From RYN-431 sp036388295 (lineage in GTDB: Bacteria; Planctomycetota; Phycisphaerae; Tepidisphaerales; Tepidisphaeraceae), in assembly GCA_036388295.1 (NCBI GenBank), contig DASVSC010000178.1, forward strand, positions 1-14,225: 14,225 bases of DNA. The letters run 5' to 3'. A model generated the notes under the pieces. The model made no database searches, was not told the origin of the DNA, and worked only from the letters and a program-made list of their open reading frames with translations. A program made the position numbers and the translations under genes. Of the stretch, positions 13,244 through 14,225 are shown in pieces (within the stretch, counting starts at the first letter, position 1; the number at the start of each line of letters is the position of its first letter).

Positions 13244-14225
13244 ATGGAACGCCTAAACCTAATTGGCCTGGCTGCGGTGATTGCGATGCTGGTGCCGCTG
13301 TTGCTGGGCGCGGGGCCGGTGCCGGGCGTGTCGCCGCACAAGTGGGACGTGGCCGAGGGAAAAGTCACGTACGACGAAAAAGCACGCCTGACCGGCGAAG
13401 CGCCCGCCCCGCCGGGCGACCTGGTGTTCTGGTACCGTCAGCCCGCGCGGCGGTGGGAACCGAACGCCCTGCCGATCGGCAACGGCTATCTCGGCGGCAT
13501 GCTGTTCGGCGGCGTGCAACACGAACGCGTGCAGTTGAACGAACACACCCTCTGGAGCGGTTCGTCGAAAGAAGGCGACACCGGCGCGTACCAGCCGCTG
13601 GGCGATGTGCTGATCGATTGGGACGTCGCCGAAGCCGCCGATTACCGCCGGCAGTTGGACCTCAGGGACGCCACGCACCGCGTCACTTACGCCAGCGGCG
13701 ACGCGACCGTCACGCGCGAAGCCTTCTGCAGTTACCCGGCCCGCGTGATGGTGCTGCGCTACACGGCGACAAAGCCGGGCAGCTTCACGGGCACGATCCG
13801 ATTCAACGACGCCCACGGCGCGCCATCAATCATCAACGGTTCGAATATCACCAGCGCCGGCGCGTTGGCCAACGGTTTGGCGTACGAGACGCAGGTGAAC
13901 GTGGCCCACGAGGGCGGCACGCTGTCGGCCGACGGCGCGACGCTGAAAGTGACGGGCGCGGACGCGCTGACGATCATCATTGGCGCCGCCACGTCGTACG
14001 TGGCCGACGCCGCGCGAGGGTTCTTCGGCGACCCGCCGCACGAGGCCGTCACGCGCATCGTGCGCGACGCCGTGGCGACGCCATCTGAGCAGCTGAAGCA
14101 GGCGCACGTCGCGGACTATCAGAACCTGTTCGGCCGCGTGGCGCTCGACGTCGGCCCCGCGCCCGCCGACGCCGCCCTGCTGCCGACGGACCGGCGGCTG
14201 GCGCGCTACAAGCAAACGCCCGACG
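13244..14225 (+). CDS. Glycoside hydrolase family 95 (alpha-L-fucosidase type), N-terminal part
   Basis: The 327 visible codons run off the window; full-length members have about 700-800 residues. The enzyme would remove alpha-L-fucose, or in some members L-galactose, from polysaccharides outside the cytoplasm. Residues 1-24 form a signal peptide (basic start, long Leu/Val/Ala core, LLLGAG). The GH95 N-terminal beta-sandwich domain follows: VFWYRQPARRWEPNALPIGN (61-80), GYLGGMLFGG (81-90), QLNEHTLWSG (97-106) and YQPLGDV (116-122). A linker near the edge carries HVADYQNLFGRVALDVG. The catalytic (alpha/alpha)6 barrel is not in view. Only nine residues separate WSG from YQPLGD, where many GH95 proteins have some 40-45. 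No stop or frameshift is seen in the visible part. Confidence 0.95.
   Translation, partial: MERLNLIGLAAVIAMLVPLLLGAGPVPGVSPHKWDVAEGKVTYDEKARLTGEAPAPPGDLVFWYRQPARRWEPNALPIGNGYLGGMLFGGVQHERVQLNEHTLWSGSSKEGDTGAYQPLGDVLIDWDVAEAADYRRQLDLRDATHRVTYASGDATVTREAFCSYPARVMVLRYTATKPGSFTGTIRFNDAHGAPSIINGSNITSAGALANGLAYETQVNVAHEGGTLSADGATLKVTGADALTIIIGAATSYVADAARGFFGDPPHEAVTRIVRDAVATPSEQLKQAHVADYQNLFGRVALDVGPAPADAALLPTDRRLARYKQTPD

Overview
The window looks like an ordinary chromosomal stretch of a high-G+C bacterium, most likely a planctomycete, perhaps Phycisphaerae. That placement is inference. It rests on gene content: a secreted GH95 fucosidase, a RuvA with a long insert at the acidic pin, an acidic zinc-ribbon/tail-anchored protein, and large families of palindromic intergenic repeats. 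Few genes have a clear Shine-Dalgarno sequence, which also fits. No rRNA, tRNA, CRISPR array or prophage was seen.

Layout from left to right. Positions 1-106 hold the 5' end of an IS5-family transposase (- strand, runs off the edge). 203-2161 is a two-gene - strand unit: a small zinc-ribbon membrane protein followed by an ATP-dependent DNA ligase. 2262-3770 is a + strand gene for an unknown exported protein. 3840-6607 is a - strand Holliday-junction cluster read as small membrane protein, ruvC, ruvA, ruvB. Two kinds of palindromic repeat sit in its two internal gaps. 6702-7268 is a lower-G+C gene of unknown function. 7310-10661 on the - strand reads NtrC-type sigma54 activator, ispF (4-base overlap), an intrinsic terminator, then cysS. 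10807-11151 is a small membrane protein ending in an ESFPASD-type motif, and 11425-12657 is an MFS transporter. On the + strand follow a DUF1810 protein (12732-13184) and the 5' part of a GH95 alpha-L-fucosidase (13244 to the edge).

Functional themes. DNA repair and recombination dominate the left half: RuvC cuts Holliday junctions that RuvA and RuvB migrate, and an ATP-dependent ligase lies 2 kb away. The middle holds housekeeping genes for isoprenoid precursor synthesis (IspF) and tRNA charging (CysS). The sigma54 regulator has no partner histidine kinase in the window.

I found no convincing new defence or mobile system. The most unusual content is between the genes. Four unrelated kinds of dispersed-type inverted repeat form long hairpins in five gaps, several directly after stop codons. 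Other points worth a look are the RuvA insert, the low-G+C orphan gene, the regulator-ispF coupling and the short-loop form of the fucosidase. No gene-free stretch exceeds 300 bases; the longest is 11152-11424 (273 bases).
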